From positions 48,060 through 112,059 of the forward strand of contig AZHR01000001.1 of assembly GCA_000504625.1 (NCBI GenBank): a stretch of 64,000 bases of DNA, given 5' to 3'. The notes under the pieces were generated by a model. That model had not been told where the DNA came from and made no database searches. It saw only the letters and a list, made by a program, of their open reading frames with translations. Within the stretch, counting starts at the first letter, position 1. The number at the start of each line of letters is the position of its first letter. The position numbers and the translations under genes were made by a program. This document shows positions 17,261-26,272 of this stretch, one piece after another. The DNA comes from an alpha proteobacterium SCGC AAA240-E13 (GTDB lineage Bacteria > Pseudomonadota > Alphaproteobacteria > Pelagibacterales > Pelagibacteraceae).

Positions 17261-18267
17261 AAAAAATATTTATAATTCTGTTTTGTTTATTAATTGCAAG
17301 TCCTGCATTTACTGCACCACTAAAAACACCATTAGATAAATTATTGAAATCCTTTAAAAATGGAGAGTTAATAAAAATTCAATCATATACTGCTGCAGCT
17401 TGGCCAAATCAATATATGAGTATAAAAGATGGGTCATATAAAAAATTACCTGTCGAGGTGGATGCATTTATTGCGTTTCCCAAGAAGGGTGAAGGTCCAT
17501 TCCCAGTTTTAATAATAGCTCATGCAAGCGGCGGTCCTGAACTATTTATTGACGAATGGTTTAAATTTAACAGACAAGCGGCACAGTCATTATGGAAAAA
17601 GGGAATTGCAGTAATGTTCTTAGATAATTTTTCTGCAAGAGGAGTAAGAAATACATACGCAGATCAGTCTACAGTAACGCATTGGTCAACTTATATTGAT
17701 GCATTTATGGCGCTTGAATATTTATCAAAAGATCCAAAGGTTAACATAAAAAAAATTGGTATTAATGGTTGGTCAAGAGGTGGAATGATTTCACTTATGG
17801 TCTCTGATAAAAGATTAAGAGATGCACTTGTGAGTAAAGATTTATATTTTGCTGCTTCACAACCTAGATCCCCAGATTGTTGGAGCGTAGGAATGTTTAG
17901 GAATCCTCAGCCGATAAAAGAAACAAAAATCTGGATGGTTCTAGGTGGTAAGGATGACTATACACGGGCAGAACCATGTGTTGAGATGGGCAAAAAAATT
18001 AAAGCAAATGGAGGGGATATAGAAGTAACAGTTAAAAAAGGATGGGGTCATGGATTTACTGCTAATTATGATCCTGAATATGAATCAGAATCACAAATCT
18101 TTTTAAAATGCCCTCCTTACTTTACAGAAGATAACGGATACCCAAGCGAAGGTGTTGCTGATTGGGGTGATCCATGTATGAGCAGAGGCGCTACCATTGG
18201 TGGGAATAAGGGAGGCGTATTCAAAAAACCATTCTTAAAATTTTTTAAAGAAAATCTACTTAATTGA
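17257..18267 (+). CDS. Secreted dienelactone-hydrolase-like esterase
   Basis: A 336-aa alpha/beta hydrolase with a signal peptide cleaved near SPAFTAP. It shows FPVLIIAHASGG, the nucleophile elbow NGWSRGGM near residue 171, the acid strand MVLGGKDDYTRAEPC, and the histidine in KKGWGHGFTAN. It is exported, so it probably acts on an environmental ester or polymer fragment. Four bases overlap with the upstream putative peptidase. The stop codon lies in a repeat stub. Confidence 0.75.
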   Translation: MKKIFIILFCLLIASPAFTAPLKTPLDKLLKSFKNGELIKIQSYTAAAWPNQYMSIKDGSYKKLPVEVDAFIAFPKKGEGPFPVLIIAHASGGPELFIDEWFKFNRQAAQSLWKKGIAVMFLDNFSARGVRNTYADQSTVTHWSTYIDAFMALEYLSKDPKVNIKKIGINGWSRGGMISLMVSDKRLRDALVSKDLYFAASQPRSPDCWSVGMFRNPQPIKETKIWMVLGGKDDYTRAEPCVEMGKKIKANGGDIEVTVKKGWGHGFTANYDPEYESESQIFLKCPPYFTEDNGYPSEGVADWGDPCMSRGATIGGNKGGVFKKPFLKFFKENLLN

Positions 18268-18590
18268 AAAAGCTTTTAGGGATCTTGGTTCTGGGTTATA
18301 GGATTATGTGGGATAACTAGTAAAAAACTAGTAAAAGAAGAGATGATACAAGATTTGTACTAGCATGAACGAAGATAAGTCGCGCCAACTCTGGAAAATC
18401 ATACAGGAAGCTGGTGATTATTTACTCTATCAGCGGAACACCCTATCCGACACTATCTGACACTATCCTGCAATAGTTATGCGGACAATTTAAAATTTAT
18501 AAAAAATTAATCGCATAAAGTTTCACTAAAAACACCCATTAAACTAGACCGCAGACTAGATCATTTTGGGATAAATCAAATAGTGGAGTA
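18264..18590 (+). repeat. Modular repeat, unit C
   Basis: Contains the stub overlapping the upstream stop (18264-18300), an ACTAGT/ACTAGT pair (18316-18356), the 31-codon ORF, TTATGCG (18477-18483) and CGCATAA (18512-18518) as inverted arms, and a second CTAG module (18541-18583) ending GGGATAAATCAAA. It fills the 362-base gap before the cupin gene together with that gene's leader. Confidence 0.8.
18365..18460 (+). CDS. 31-aa repeat-encoded small ORF (copy C)
   Basis: Reads MNEDKSRQLWKIIQEAGDYL and then a tail ending SDTI, followed by TGA. It shares both the N-terminal motif and the CTATCCGACACTATCTGACA tail with copy A. Confidence 0.35.
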   Translation: MNEDKSRQLWKIIQEAGDYLLYQRNTLSDTI

Positions 18591-18629
18591 ATATTACAAA
18601 GTATTTAATACTTAATAAGGAGAGACGTT

Positions 18630-19034
18630 ATGTCAGAAACAAAGATATTCCGTAAAAAAGACCTCGACCTTGAGCCTGTGAACGGCATGAAAACCATCGG
18701 TTTGGTCAATGTATCGTTTTCCGATAAACTGGGAGCCGGGATTGGCGTTTTTGAAGATTGCTCTATACCTTGGCATATAACTTATGACGAGGTCATCTAC
18801 ATACTTGAGGGACAGTTCACGTTACAAGTCGGTGACAAAATATTCAAAGCCGGCCCTGGAGACGTGCTATGGGTGCCACGTAATACAGATATTGTTTATA
18901 TAGCCCAAGAGCGAGTAACATTTTTCTACTCTGTACTACCTGCCGGTAACGCGCCATCAACATCCAAACGTATTGATTTTACTAAAGAGTATGGCGAAAG
19001 CATAAACAAAGAAACGAGAAATAAAAATAAATGA
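18630..19034 (+). CDS. Cupin protein, EutQ-like
   Basis: A 134-aa single-cupin protein resembling the ethanolamine-utilisation EutQ cupin (WHITYDEVIYILEGQFTLQVGDK, then AGPGDVLWVPRNT). It is visibly richer in G and C than its neighbours (for example GACCTCGACCTTGAGCC), suggesting recent acquisition. A good ribosome binding site (AAGGAGAG) precedes the ATG. The last codons (ETRNKNK) share a 21-bp exact sequence with the end of the DinB gene at 23147-23167. The function is unknown. Confidence 0.75.
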   Translation: MSETKIFRKKDLDLEPVNGMKTIGLVNVSFSDKLGAGIGVFEDCSIPWHITYDEVIYILEGQFTLQVGDKIFKAGPGDVLWVPRNTDIVYIAQERVTFFYSVLPAGNAPSTSKRIDFTKEYGESINKETRNKNK

Positions 19035-19113
19035 AAAAACTTTTAGGGATCTTGGTTATAGGATTATGTGGAATAACTAGTACGCAAACTAGATCATTTT
19101 GAGATAAAACATA
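19031..19113 (+). repeat. Modular repeat, partial unit (stub plus CTAG module)
   Basis: The signal-peptide stub overlaps the cupin stop codon. A CTAG pair ending TTTTGAGATAAAACATAG (19072-19113) follows, then the ATG of the glycosyltransferase. The small ORF and hairpin are absent. Confidence 0.7.
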
Positions 19114-19117
19114 GTTT

Positions 19118-20722
19118 ATGAAGTATCAAAATTATATAAATTTATTTGTTATATTTATTTTTTCCTTTTTTTTTATTACAGGAACTTTAATTTATGATGA
19201 TTATGGTATCTCTTGGGATGAATATTTTGGTAGAATTAATGGTTTTGTATCATTAAACTTAATTCGTAAATTATTTTCTTTAAACATTATATATCCAGAT
19301 CTAGTCCATAGCAGTAAAGCCTGGGTAGAAGGCGCCAAAATGTATGGTGTTCTTTTTGATCTGCCAATGGCATTTATTGAAGAAAAATTAAAAATTAATG
19401 ATTCAAAAAATTATTTTTTACTTCGTCATTTCTTTAATTTTTTAATTTTTTTTGTTTCAAGTATATTTTTTTATCTTTTATTAAAAAAAAGATTTTCAAA
19501 AGAATTAAGTGTAATTGGTCTATTATTTTTAATCTTAAGCCCAAGAATTTTTGCTGAGAGTTTTTATAATATGAAAGATATAGTGTTTTTATCCTTTTTT
19601 ATTATAGGACTTTATTTCGCAATAAATTTTTTAGATACCTCTTCATATAAAAATGCATTTTTTTCATCAATAACCTGTTCTTTGGTAATAGCAGTAAAAG
19701 TAATTGGAATAATTATTCCTTTCATTGTTTTTGTTTTTTTTGTTTTAAAATCTTTAGATAATATAAATTATCTAAAAAAAAATATATTGAAAATAATTAT
19801 ATTTTTTTTCTTACTCATATTTTTTACAATACTTTTTTGGCCTTATTTATGGAGCGACCCATTATCAAATTTTTTAAAAGCATTAATATCGTTTAGTTCT
19901 CATCCATGGAGAGGAAGCGTATTTTATTTTGGAGAATATATAAGCGCTATGAATTTACCTTGGCATTATCCAATTGTGTGGATTTTGATATCTACACCAA
20001 TAATCTATTTATTATTTTTTTTTTTGGGTTCTGTTTTAATAGTTAGAAGACTATCATTTAGATTTTTGAAATTATCACCTGAAAAAGAATTTAATGATAT
20101 GTGGAGAGGAAATAAAGAAAGAATGGATATTATCATCTTTTTAATTTTTTATTTTGCACTTTTTTTGGTTATTGAATTAAATTCCACATTATATGGAGGA
20201 TGGAGACATTTATATTTTATTTATCCATGTTTAATTTTTATATCAATTAGAGGTCTTGAATTAATTTCAAGAAAACTTTCTACAAAATATTTATTTGTAT
20301 TAATTATACCTTTTTTATTATATTTGTGCTTATGGATGATTAAAAACCATCCGTTCCAATTTGTTTATTTTAATAAATTTGCTGGTAAAAATGTTGCAAG
20401 CAATTTTGAATTAGATTATTGGGGAACGAGCAATAAGAGTGTTCTAAAATACATTATTAATAATGATAAAAAAGACACGTTAAAAGTTTATGCTTCAAGC
20501 AATTCACCTTACTATTTTTCTTTATTGCTAGTTGATAGTAAAGATCGAGATAGAATAAAATTTGTAAATAATGAAAATTATGCAGATTTTTTAGTAACAA
20601 ATCATTATTATTTAAAAGGTGATCCAATACTCATTAATAAGAAGTTAAAAAAGAAATTTAAATTATTAAAAGAATTTAAAGTTAATAATATGACTATTAA
20701 TAGTATCTTTAAAACATATTAG
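19118..20722 (+). CDS. Multi-spanning membrane glycosyltransferase (PMT/ArnT-like)
   Basis: A 534-aa protein with about eleven to twelve hydrophobic helices. The first periplasmic loop holds the acidic motif YDDYGISWDEYFGR, typical of GT-C glycosyltransferases that use polyprenyl-phosphate sugars (dolichyl-phosphate-mannose mannosyltransferase family). It would glycosylate lipid or protein acceptors on the periplasmic side. The DNA is very T-rich. A small helical protein follows 33 bases later. Confidence 0.75.
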   Translation: MKYQNYINLFVIFIFSFFFITGTLIYDDYGISWDEYFGRINGFVSLNLIRKLFSLNIIYPDLVHSSKAWVEGAKMYGVLFDLPMAFIEEKLKINDSKNYFLLRHFFNFLIFFVSSIFFYLLLKKRFSKELSVIGLLFLILSPRIFAESFYNMKDIVFLSFFIIGLYFAINFLDTSSYKNAFFSSITCSLVIAVKVIGIIIPFIVFVFFVLKSLDNINYLKKNILKIIIFFFLLIFFTILFWPYLWSDPLSNFLKALISFSSHPWRGSVFYFGEYISAMNLPWHYPIVWILISTPIIYLLFFFLGSVLIVRRLSFRFLKLSPEKEFNDMWRGNKERMDIIIFLIFYFALFLVIELNSTLYGGWRHLYFIYPCLIFISIRGLELISRKLSTKYLFVLIIPFLLYLCLWMIKNHPFQFVYFNKFAGKNVASNFELDYWGTSNKSVLKYIINNDKKDTLKVYASSNSPYYFSLLLVDSKDRDRIKFVNNENYADFLVTNHYYLKGDPILINKKLKKKFKLLKEFKVNNMTINSIFKTY

Positions 20723-20755
20723 TTATTAGAATTAAATAATATAATAATACTAAAA

Positions 20756-21013
20756 ATGAAAATCTTTATTTATAAAACTATTTTTATATTAATTGGTATT
20801 TACATATTGTATATGTTTACAATTGGTATTAAAATTAATTCATATGAGCGTAGTTTAAAAAATTTAACAACCGATCAAGGTAGAGAATTAATTAGAAACA
20901 AAATAAGAAATGAATTGAGAAAAGCAAATGAGAAAGATCAGATACTCAAGCCTGAAGATAGAGAAATCTTAAAAAAATTTATAACAAAAATTCAAAATGA
21001 GCTAAATCAATAA
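20756..21013 (+). CDS. Hypothetical small membrane-anchored protein, 85 aa
   Basis: One N-terminal hydrophobic helix (about residues 7-25) is followed by a charged, helical tail of about 55 residues ending in a Q/N-rich sequence. It probably belongs to the same transcript as the glycosyltransferase. No family is recognised. Confidence 0.55.
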   Translation: MKIFIYKTIFILIGIYILYMFTIGIKINSYERSLKNLTTDQGRELIRNKIRNELRKANEKDQILKPEDREILKKFITKIQNELNQ

Positions 21014-21038
21014 TGGAAATGATAATGGTAGAAAAAAT

Positions 21039-22628
21039 ATGAACATTCGTTTAGCTTGCATTGAGGATGGACTGGACAACACCGGTTTTCGTAAAATTGC
21101 AGCTTACATTAAATCAATTCATCCAAACACGAAAGTGGCTTATGTTCCTACGGCAAACCACCGTAATCTTATTGGAGTTCTGATGGAGAAAGGTGGGGAA
21201 AATTTAAATGATAATGACATCCATAGAGTTGCACAATTTATGGCTGAAGGCGATATCGCTGCTTTTTCGTCAATGACTCAAAGTGCAGCTACTGTTTATA
21301 AGATCATAGCTGATGTTCGAAGAATTAATCCTCTCTCATATATAATATGGGGTGGCATCCATCCAATTATCCAACCCGAAGATGCGATAAAACACGCTGA
21401 TGCTGTTTGCACAGGCGAAGGTGAATTTGCATTTAAAACTTTATTGGAACTATTTAAAAATGGAAAAAATTATACAACTGCTCCTAGTTTTTGGTTCCGC
21501 AAAGATAACAATATAATCAAAAACCGTAACCTACCTTTGATGACACCAAAAGAGATGGATGAATTACCTCCTCTTACATATCTAGATGATGAACTAATAT
21601 ATAATCAGGCCAAAGGTTTTAAATCACTCAATTCTAATGATTTTCTTAAATATACAGGACTTCAATATGGCACTGTTTGGACTATAGGTTGTCCTTTACA
21701 TTGTACTTTTTGTGGTAATACTAAATTTATTGAATATGACAATGCGTATCGTAGACTACGTTACTCATCTCCACACACAATCATCAAAGAAATAAAGAGA
21801 GCAATATCTAAACAACCACATATATCTACGATAGTCTTTCACGATGACAGCTTTTTGGCTTTGCGCTACGAAACTCTTGAAGAGTTCTGCAAACTCTACA
21901 AAGAAAAAATTAAAATTCCTTTTATGGTAGGTGGTGTAATTCCAAATTATGTTCGCGAAGATAAAATTGCATTACTTGTAGATGCTGGCATGAATCGAGT
22001 ACGCATGGGTATACAATCTGGTAGTCAAGATATTCTTGATTTCTATAAAAGACCAACAAAGTTAAATCGTATTGATAAAGCTACTAAAATTTTTAATAAT
22101 TATAAAAAATATATGATTCCTCCAAATTATGATGTAATTCTTGAAAATCCAATAGAAAAAGTTGAGGATACACGAGCAACTGTCGATATGTTATATGAAA
22201 TGCCTCGTCCTTATACTTTAAACATTTATGCTTTAAGAATAATACCAAATACCACTATGGCAAAAGATATTAAGGACAGAGGCATTAAAGTTCCTCCGAT
22301 CGATAAAAACTATTTTATTGACTATCAACGAACGATGGGTAACTGTCTTGTGTTTATTCTCACATTCTGGAAAATGCCAAGATGGTTATATAAAATCTTG
22401 ATAAACAAAGTATATCCAGTACAAACCAAACAAAAATATTATCCAGTTTTATTTAGAATATCTCGCTCTTTTTACTATTTGAAGAGAGCGTTTGATCACA
22501 TCCGATTTATGGACTTTTCTGTTTTACCTGGTAAGCCAGGTTATTATTTATGGAAATTTGGGATCATTAGTTTCTGGCAACATTTTATATTAAAACGTTA
22601 TCATATGTCAAAAAAAAATTTAAAATAG
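21039..22628 (+). CDS. B12-binding radical SAM protein
   Basis: A 529-aa protein with an N-terminal cobalamin-binding-like domain (IIWGGIHPIIQPEDAI...CTGEGE near 100-135) and a radical SAM domain whose cluster motif is CPLHCTFC near residue 219 (CxxxCxxC). The BchE/PhpK-like architecture suggests methylation or ring chemistry on an unknown substrate. It starts 25 bases after the preceding small gene. The C-terminus holds a basic segment, and the product is probably a membrane-associated or soluble enzyme. Confidence 0.85.
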   Translation: MNIRLACIEDGLDNTGFRKIAAYIKSIHPNTKVAYVPTANHRNLIGVLMEKGGENLNDNDIHRVAQFMAEGDIAAFSSMTQSAATVYKIIADVRRINPLSYIIWGGIHPIIQPEDAIKHADAVCTGEGEFAFKTLLELFKNGKNYTTAPSFWFRKDNNIIKNRNLPLMTPKEMDELPPLTYLDDELIYNQAKGFKSLNSNDFLKYTGLQYGTVWTIGCPLHCTFCGNTKFIEYDNAYRRLRYSSPHTIIKEIKRAISKQPHISTIVFHDDSFLALRYETLEEFCKLYKEKIKIPFMVGGVIPNYVREDKIALLVDAGMNRVRMGIQSGSQDILDFYKRPTKLNRIDKATKIFNNYKKYMIPPNYDVILENPIEKVEDTRATVDMLYEMPRPYTLNIYALRIIPNTTMAKDIKDRGIKVPPIDKNYFIDYQRTMGNCLVFILTFWKMPRWLYKILINKVYPVQTKQKYYPVLFRISRSFYYLKRAFDHIRFMDFSVLPGKPGYYLWKFGIISFWQHFILKRYHMSKKNLK

Positions 22629-22657
22629 AGAAATTTACCGCTTGATAACATTGGTCC

Positions 22658-23173
22658 ATGAAAACACAGATTGCCAATTTTCAATTGCTTGCTAATTTTA
22701 ATAAATGGACAAATGAGAAAATTATAACCTCTTGCAAAAAATTAACGGAGACAGAGTATAAGAAAGACAGAGGAGCATTTTTTTCATCTATTCACGGCAC
22801 TCTTAATCATTTGTTAGTAGTTGATAGGGCATACATTTTCCACATAGAAGAGAAAGATCATGGTCTGAAAAGTTTAGATCAAATTCTATATGAAAACTTA
22901 TTCCAATTAGAAGAGGCAAGAATAAAAGAAGACAAACGCTTAGTAGATTTAGTTAATAACCTATCAGAGGAAAGTATACATAAAGAAATAACTTATAATG
23001 GTTTTGAAACAGGCAAAACCACCTATACAATTAACACGATACTTATAACCTTGTTCAACCATCAAACACATCATCGTGGTCAAATACACAACATGTTATC
23101 ACAAGCAGGAATTAAACCACCTCAAATTGACATTCCAGATTTCATTGAAACGAGAAATAAAAATAAAGGATAA
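22658..23173 (+). CDS. DinB family protein
   Basis: A 171-aa DinB/YfiT-like four-helix protein. The metal-binding histidines are seen in IHGTLNHLLVVD and FNHQTHHRGQIHNML. The family includes thiol-dependent transferases, but this member's reaction is unknown. Its TAA overlaps by one base the ATG of the DUF1289 gene. The 3' end carries the 21-bp sequence shared with the cupin gene. Confidence 0.85.
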   Translation: MKTQIANFQLLANFNKWTNEKIITSCKKLTETEYKKDRGAFFSSIHGTLNHLLVVDRAYIFHIEEKDHGLKSLDQILYENLFQLEEARIKEDKRLVDLVNNLSEESIHKEITYNGFETGKTTYTINTILITLFNHQTHHRGQIHNMLSQAGIKPPQIDIPDFIETRNKNKG

Positions 23174-23454
23174 TGACAGCAACAACTGAAGATAAAAAGA
23201 AGTACAAACTCACACTCAAACAAGTAGATAAAACTGTTGACTCTCCATGTATCCAGGTTTGTACGTATGATGAAGAAGAAGAATTTTGTATTGGATGTTA
23301 TAGAACTAAACAAGAATTACAAGATTGGTGGATTATGACTAGAGAACAAAAGCTAGAAGCATTAAAAAAACTTGAGGACGGTTATGATGATTTACAACAA
23401 CTGGTTATGAAAAAGCTTTTAGGGATCATGGTTCTGGGTTATAGGATTATGTAG
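23173..23454 (+). CDS. DUF1289 protein with repeat-derived C-terminal tail
   Basis: Residues 1-74 are a DUF1289 domain with the cysteine pattern SPCIQVCTYDEEEEFCIGCYR, a likely metal-binding motif. It is nearly identical to the gene at 39819-40040. There the frame stops at TAA after YDD; here the equivalent codon is TTA, so translation continues through LQQLV into the signal-peptide stub and ends at a TAG in the repeat. The extension of about 18 residues is therefore produced by the modular repeat. Confidence 0.8.
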   Translation: MTATTEDKKKYKLTLKQVDKTVDSPCIQVCTYDEEEEFCIGCYRTKQELQDWWIMTREQKLEALKKLEDGYDDLQQLVMKKLLGIMVLGYRIM

Positions 23455-23757
23455 GATAAACTAGATACGCGACTAGAACATTTTGGGATAAAACAAGAAA
23501 AGAAGAAGTGTGAACAAAGAAAACGCAAGTAAACTATGGAAAATTATTCAGGAAGCTGGTGATTATTTACTGGGTTAGCGGTACAGCTTGGTTGACCTTT
23601 ATTCACCTTGGTTCACAGTAGTTATGCGGACAATTTAAAATTCATTAAAAATAATTCGCATAAAGATTCATTAAAATTACCTCTGAAACTCGAACTAAAC
23701 TCGAACTAAAAGAGATAAATCAAATGGTCTATTCTAGAGCTTTTTGATAATATTTAA
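23407..23757 (+). repeat. Modular repeat, unit D
   Basis: Order: stub (23407-23450), CTAG pair ending GGGATAAAACAAG (23459-23496), 22-codon ORF, TTCACC-rich segment, TTATGCG (23622-23628) and CGCATAA (23657-23663) inverted arms, and a second module in which both CTAG tetramers are TCGA (23690-23736). GCTTTTTGATAATATTTAATC then leads into the next ATG, as in unit B. The 305-base gap contains nothing else. Confidence 0.8.
23510..23578 (+). CDS. 22-aa repeat-encoded small ORF (copy D)
   Basis: A GTG-started frame encodes NKENASKLWKIIQEAGDYL and ends at TAG, nearly identical to copy B. Confidence 0.35.
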   Translation: MNKENASKLWKIIQEAGDYLLG

Positions 23758-23759
23758 TC

Positions 23760-25883
23760 ATGAAAAAGCTTTTTATAAAATTTATAACTTTTTTAAAGAA
23801 ATTATTTCTAATTTTTTTTATTATTGCCTTATCGAGCTCAAATGTTTTTGCAGCCCCTACTCATGTCACCGAATACGATGTAGAGAGTGAAGAGGCTGAT
23901 ATTACAGGGATTGCATTCAATCCAGATGGTACCAAAATGTTTATTGTTGGTATTGGAGGAGATGAAGTTAATGAATATAGCTTAAGTGTAGGTTTTGATC
24001 TTTCATCTACAGTTACAGATTTAGAAACATTAAATGTAAGAGTTCAGGACAATGCACCACAAGATGTAGCATTTAACTCGGATGGTACTGTAATTTTTGT
24101 TATTGGAAAACAAAATGCTAATATAGACAGCTGGTCACTAAGCACAGCTTATGATCTCTCAGGTGTTCATGCTACTAATGATCTCATAGCAACAACGGCG
24201 CTTGGGGGAAACCCAAGAGCTTTGAAATTTAACCCTGACGGAACTAAAATGTTTATTTTAAACTTTACAGGCAAACAAGTTGAAGAATATGCTTTGAGTA
24301 CGGCTTATGATCCAGCTACCAAATCTTCATCTACCAACTATTCAGTTTCAGATTCTGGTGACGCCTTACAAGGAATGGAATTTAGTTCAGATGGTACTAA
24401 GATGTTTATAGTTTCAAGTATTGATAACAATATTCACGAATATAATTTAAGTACTGGATTTGATGTTTCTACTGCCTCTTATGTTGGCAATTACGAGGTA
24501 ACTACTCCTGGTGCTGGTATAGCAATATCGGCCATGGCATTTAACTCCGATGGTAGCAAGATGTTTCATGGAGATTTTCAACAAAATGATATTGAGGAAT
24601 ATTCACTATCTTGTTACTACGGCGTTGTTAGTTGTATGGATCCAACATCTGATAAAGACGATGTAGCTTCAATAGAATCACAAACTGAAGCTGCAAAAAA
24701 ACTTATACAACACACCACATATCCAATATTAAACCGTATGGAATGGTTAAGAAGAAATACTAATAATAGTAATTTGACTAATCAAAACATTAAATTCCAG
24801 TTTTCAAATGAAATTTTAGAACCTTTATCTAAATTAATTAAGGCTTGGAAATATGGCAATACTGCTTATTTAAATCCTGAAGCAACACCCTCAGAATTAA
24901 AGGTTAATAATTGGTCATATTGGAGTGAAGGAACAGTTAGTTTTGGAAAAATTGGAGACTCTATTATTTCTTCTGCAAAAAAAATAAAAACTAGTGCAAT
25001 TACAATCGGAGCAGACATAAAAACTGCTAATAGCAGAATGTTCGGTATGGCAATAAGGCTTGGAAATGATGCTATTGATTTTGGTAACGTGAAAAATTCT
25101 TTGGATCTGGATACTGTTAGTTTAACACTATATGAAAGCCTTCTATATGGAAAAGATAAATTTATAGACAGTCTAATCGGAATAGGCACATTTAAAACAG
25201 ATATTGTAAATGCAGTTGGATTTAGCTCAACAGATGCCACAAGAGATGGCAATCAGATATTTGCTTCATTTAAAGTCCGTGAAACGTTTAAAAAAAATAA
25301 ATTAAATTTTACACCAAATATAAAAATTGATCTTGGATTTACAACTCTCTCAGATTATAGCGAAAGAGGAACGGCAAATTTAAAGTTTAATAGACAAAAT
25401 ATAGGTACAATAATAACTTCTATAGGTGGAGCGGTAGATAATATTATTGATTTAAGAGGTGGTACCTTAAAACCGTTTCTTGAAATGGATTATTATGCAG
25501 ACATTAGTCCGTCATCTGAACAGAAAATATCATACAAAAATGATACAACCACGACTTATAAATTGGTTAATATAAAGAGTTCAACTCACAATCTTAAAGG
25601 CAAACTTGGCTTTGACTTTATAACGGATACAGGTTGGTCTATTACTTCTAGTTATCAGAGAACTCAAAACAAAGGAAACGGTTATAGTGACGGTTTTTAT
25701 TTGGAAGCTAGCTACATGCCTTCTAAAGATACTGAATACGCTATGTCCTTAGATAACGATAAAGCTTCTTTGGATTATAAAAGAAATATAAATGGTCTCG
25801 ATTTCACGGTTAGTTCAAATTACAGTTTGGTTAGTAAAATACCTGATTATGGTGCAAACTTAAAAATTTCAAATACATTCTAG
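23760..25883 (+). CDS. Autotransporter-like surface protein with beta-propeller passenger
   Basis: A 707-aa exported protein with its signal peptide ending near NVFAAP. Residues about 35-285 contain five repeats built on FNPDGTKMFIVG ... YSLSTGFD, a YVTN/WD40-like propeller signature. After a helical linker (about 300-340), residues about 395-707 are rich in alternating beta strands and end in an aromatic residue (NTF), as in outer-membrane autotransporter barrels. The passenger is probably displayed at the surface. The ligand is unknown. It is flanked on both sides by the modular repeat. Confidence 0.75.
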   Translation: MKKLFIKFITFLKKLFLIFFIIALSSSNVFAAPTHVTEYDVESEEADITGIAFNPDGTKMFIVGIGGDEVNEYSLSVGFDLSSTVTDLETLNVRVQDNAPQDVAFNSDGTVIFVIGKQNANIDSWSLSTAYDLSGVHATNDLIATTALGGNPRALKFNPDGTKMFILNFTGKQVEEYALSTAYDPATKSSSTNYSVSDSGDALQGMEFSSDGTKMFIVSSIDNNIHEYNLSTGFDVSTASYVGNYEVTTPGAGIAISAMAFNSDGSKMFHGDFQQNDIEEYSLSCYYGVVSCMDPTSDKDDVASIESQTEAAKKLIQHTTYPILNRMEWLRRNTNNSNLTNQNIKFQFSNEILEPLSKLIKAWKYGNTAYLNPEATPSELKVNNWSYWSEGTVSFGKIGDSIISSAKKIKTSAITIGADIKTANSRMFGMAIRLGNDAIDFGNVKNSLDLDTVSLTLYESLLYGKDKFIDSLIGIGTFKTDIVNAVGFSSTDATRDGNQIFASFKVRETFKKNKLNFTPNIKIDLGFTTLSDYSERGTANLKFNRQNIGTIITSIGGAVDNIIDLRGGTLKPFLEMDYYADISPSSEQKISYKNDTTTTYKLVNIKSSTHNLKGKLGFDFITDTGWSITSSYQRTQNKGNGYSDGFYLEASYMPSKDTEYAMSLDNDKASLDYKRNINGLDFTVSSNYSLVSKIPDYGANLKISNTF

Positions 25884-25949
25884 TAAAATTTAAAATGGAA
25901 AGAAATTATTCAACGATAAAATAGCAAAAAAAATTTATAGACAAAAATA

Positions 25950-26041
25950 ATGAAAAAACTTTTAGAGATCTTGGTTATAAGATTATGTGGGATAAACTCG
26001 AATTAAACTCGAATTGAAAGAGATAAAACAAGATTTGAGGC
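25950..26041 (+). repeat. Modular repeat, unit E (5' part)
   Basis: A stub (MKKLLEILV) is followed by a TCGA/TCGA pair and GAGATAAAACAAG (25994-26036), directly upstream of the only full-length copy of the small ORF. Confidence 0.75.
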
Positions 26042-26272
26042 GTGATGTCACCAGATAAAGCGCGTAAACTATGGAAAATGATACAGGAAGCTGGTGATTA
26101 TTTACGAGGACAACTACCTGGCCATCCTAACCATCCCAAAGGACGAAATCCCTACGCGCATGTAGCAATATGTGTGAAATCAAAATTCAATCAGCGCTAC
26201 AAAGATATAGAGGATGAAAAATTTAACGAAGTAGAAAAATATATTGAATTCTTAAAAAATAATCCAAGTTAA
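26042..26272 (+). CDS. Full-length repeat-family small protein, 76 aa
   Basis: This is the intact form of the short ORFs found in units A-D. It begins MMSPDKARKLWKMIQEAGDY and continues through LPGHPNHPKGRNPYAHVA to a helical C-terminus ending in NNPS. No known family is recognised. The C-terminal 45 residues are repeated as a fragment at 33143-33279, next to the intact amidinotransferase gene, so the two are parts of one duplicated segment. It could be the ancestral gene of the repeat family. Confidence 0.55.
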   Translation: MMSPDKARKLWKMIQEAGDYLRGQLPGHPNHPKGRNPYAHVAICVKSKFNQRYKDIEDEKFNEVEKYIEFLKNNPS

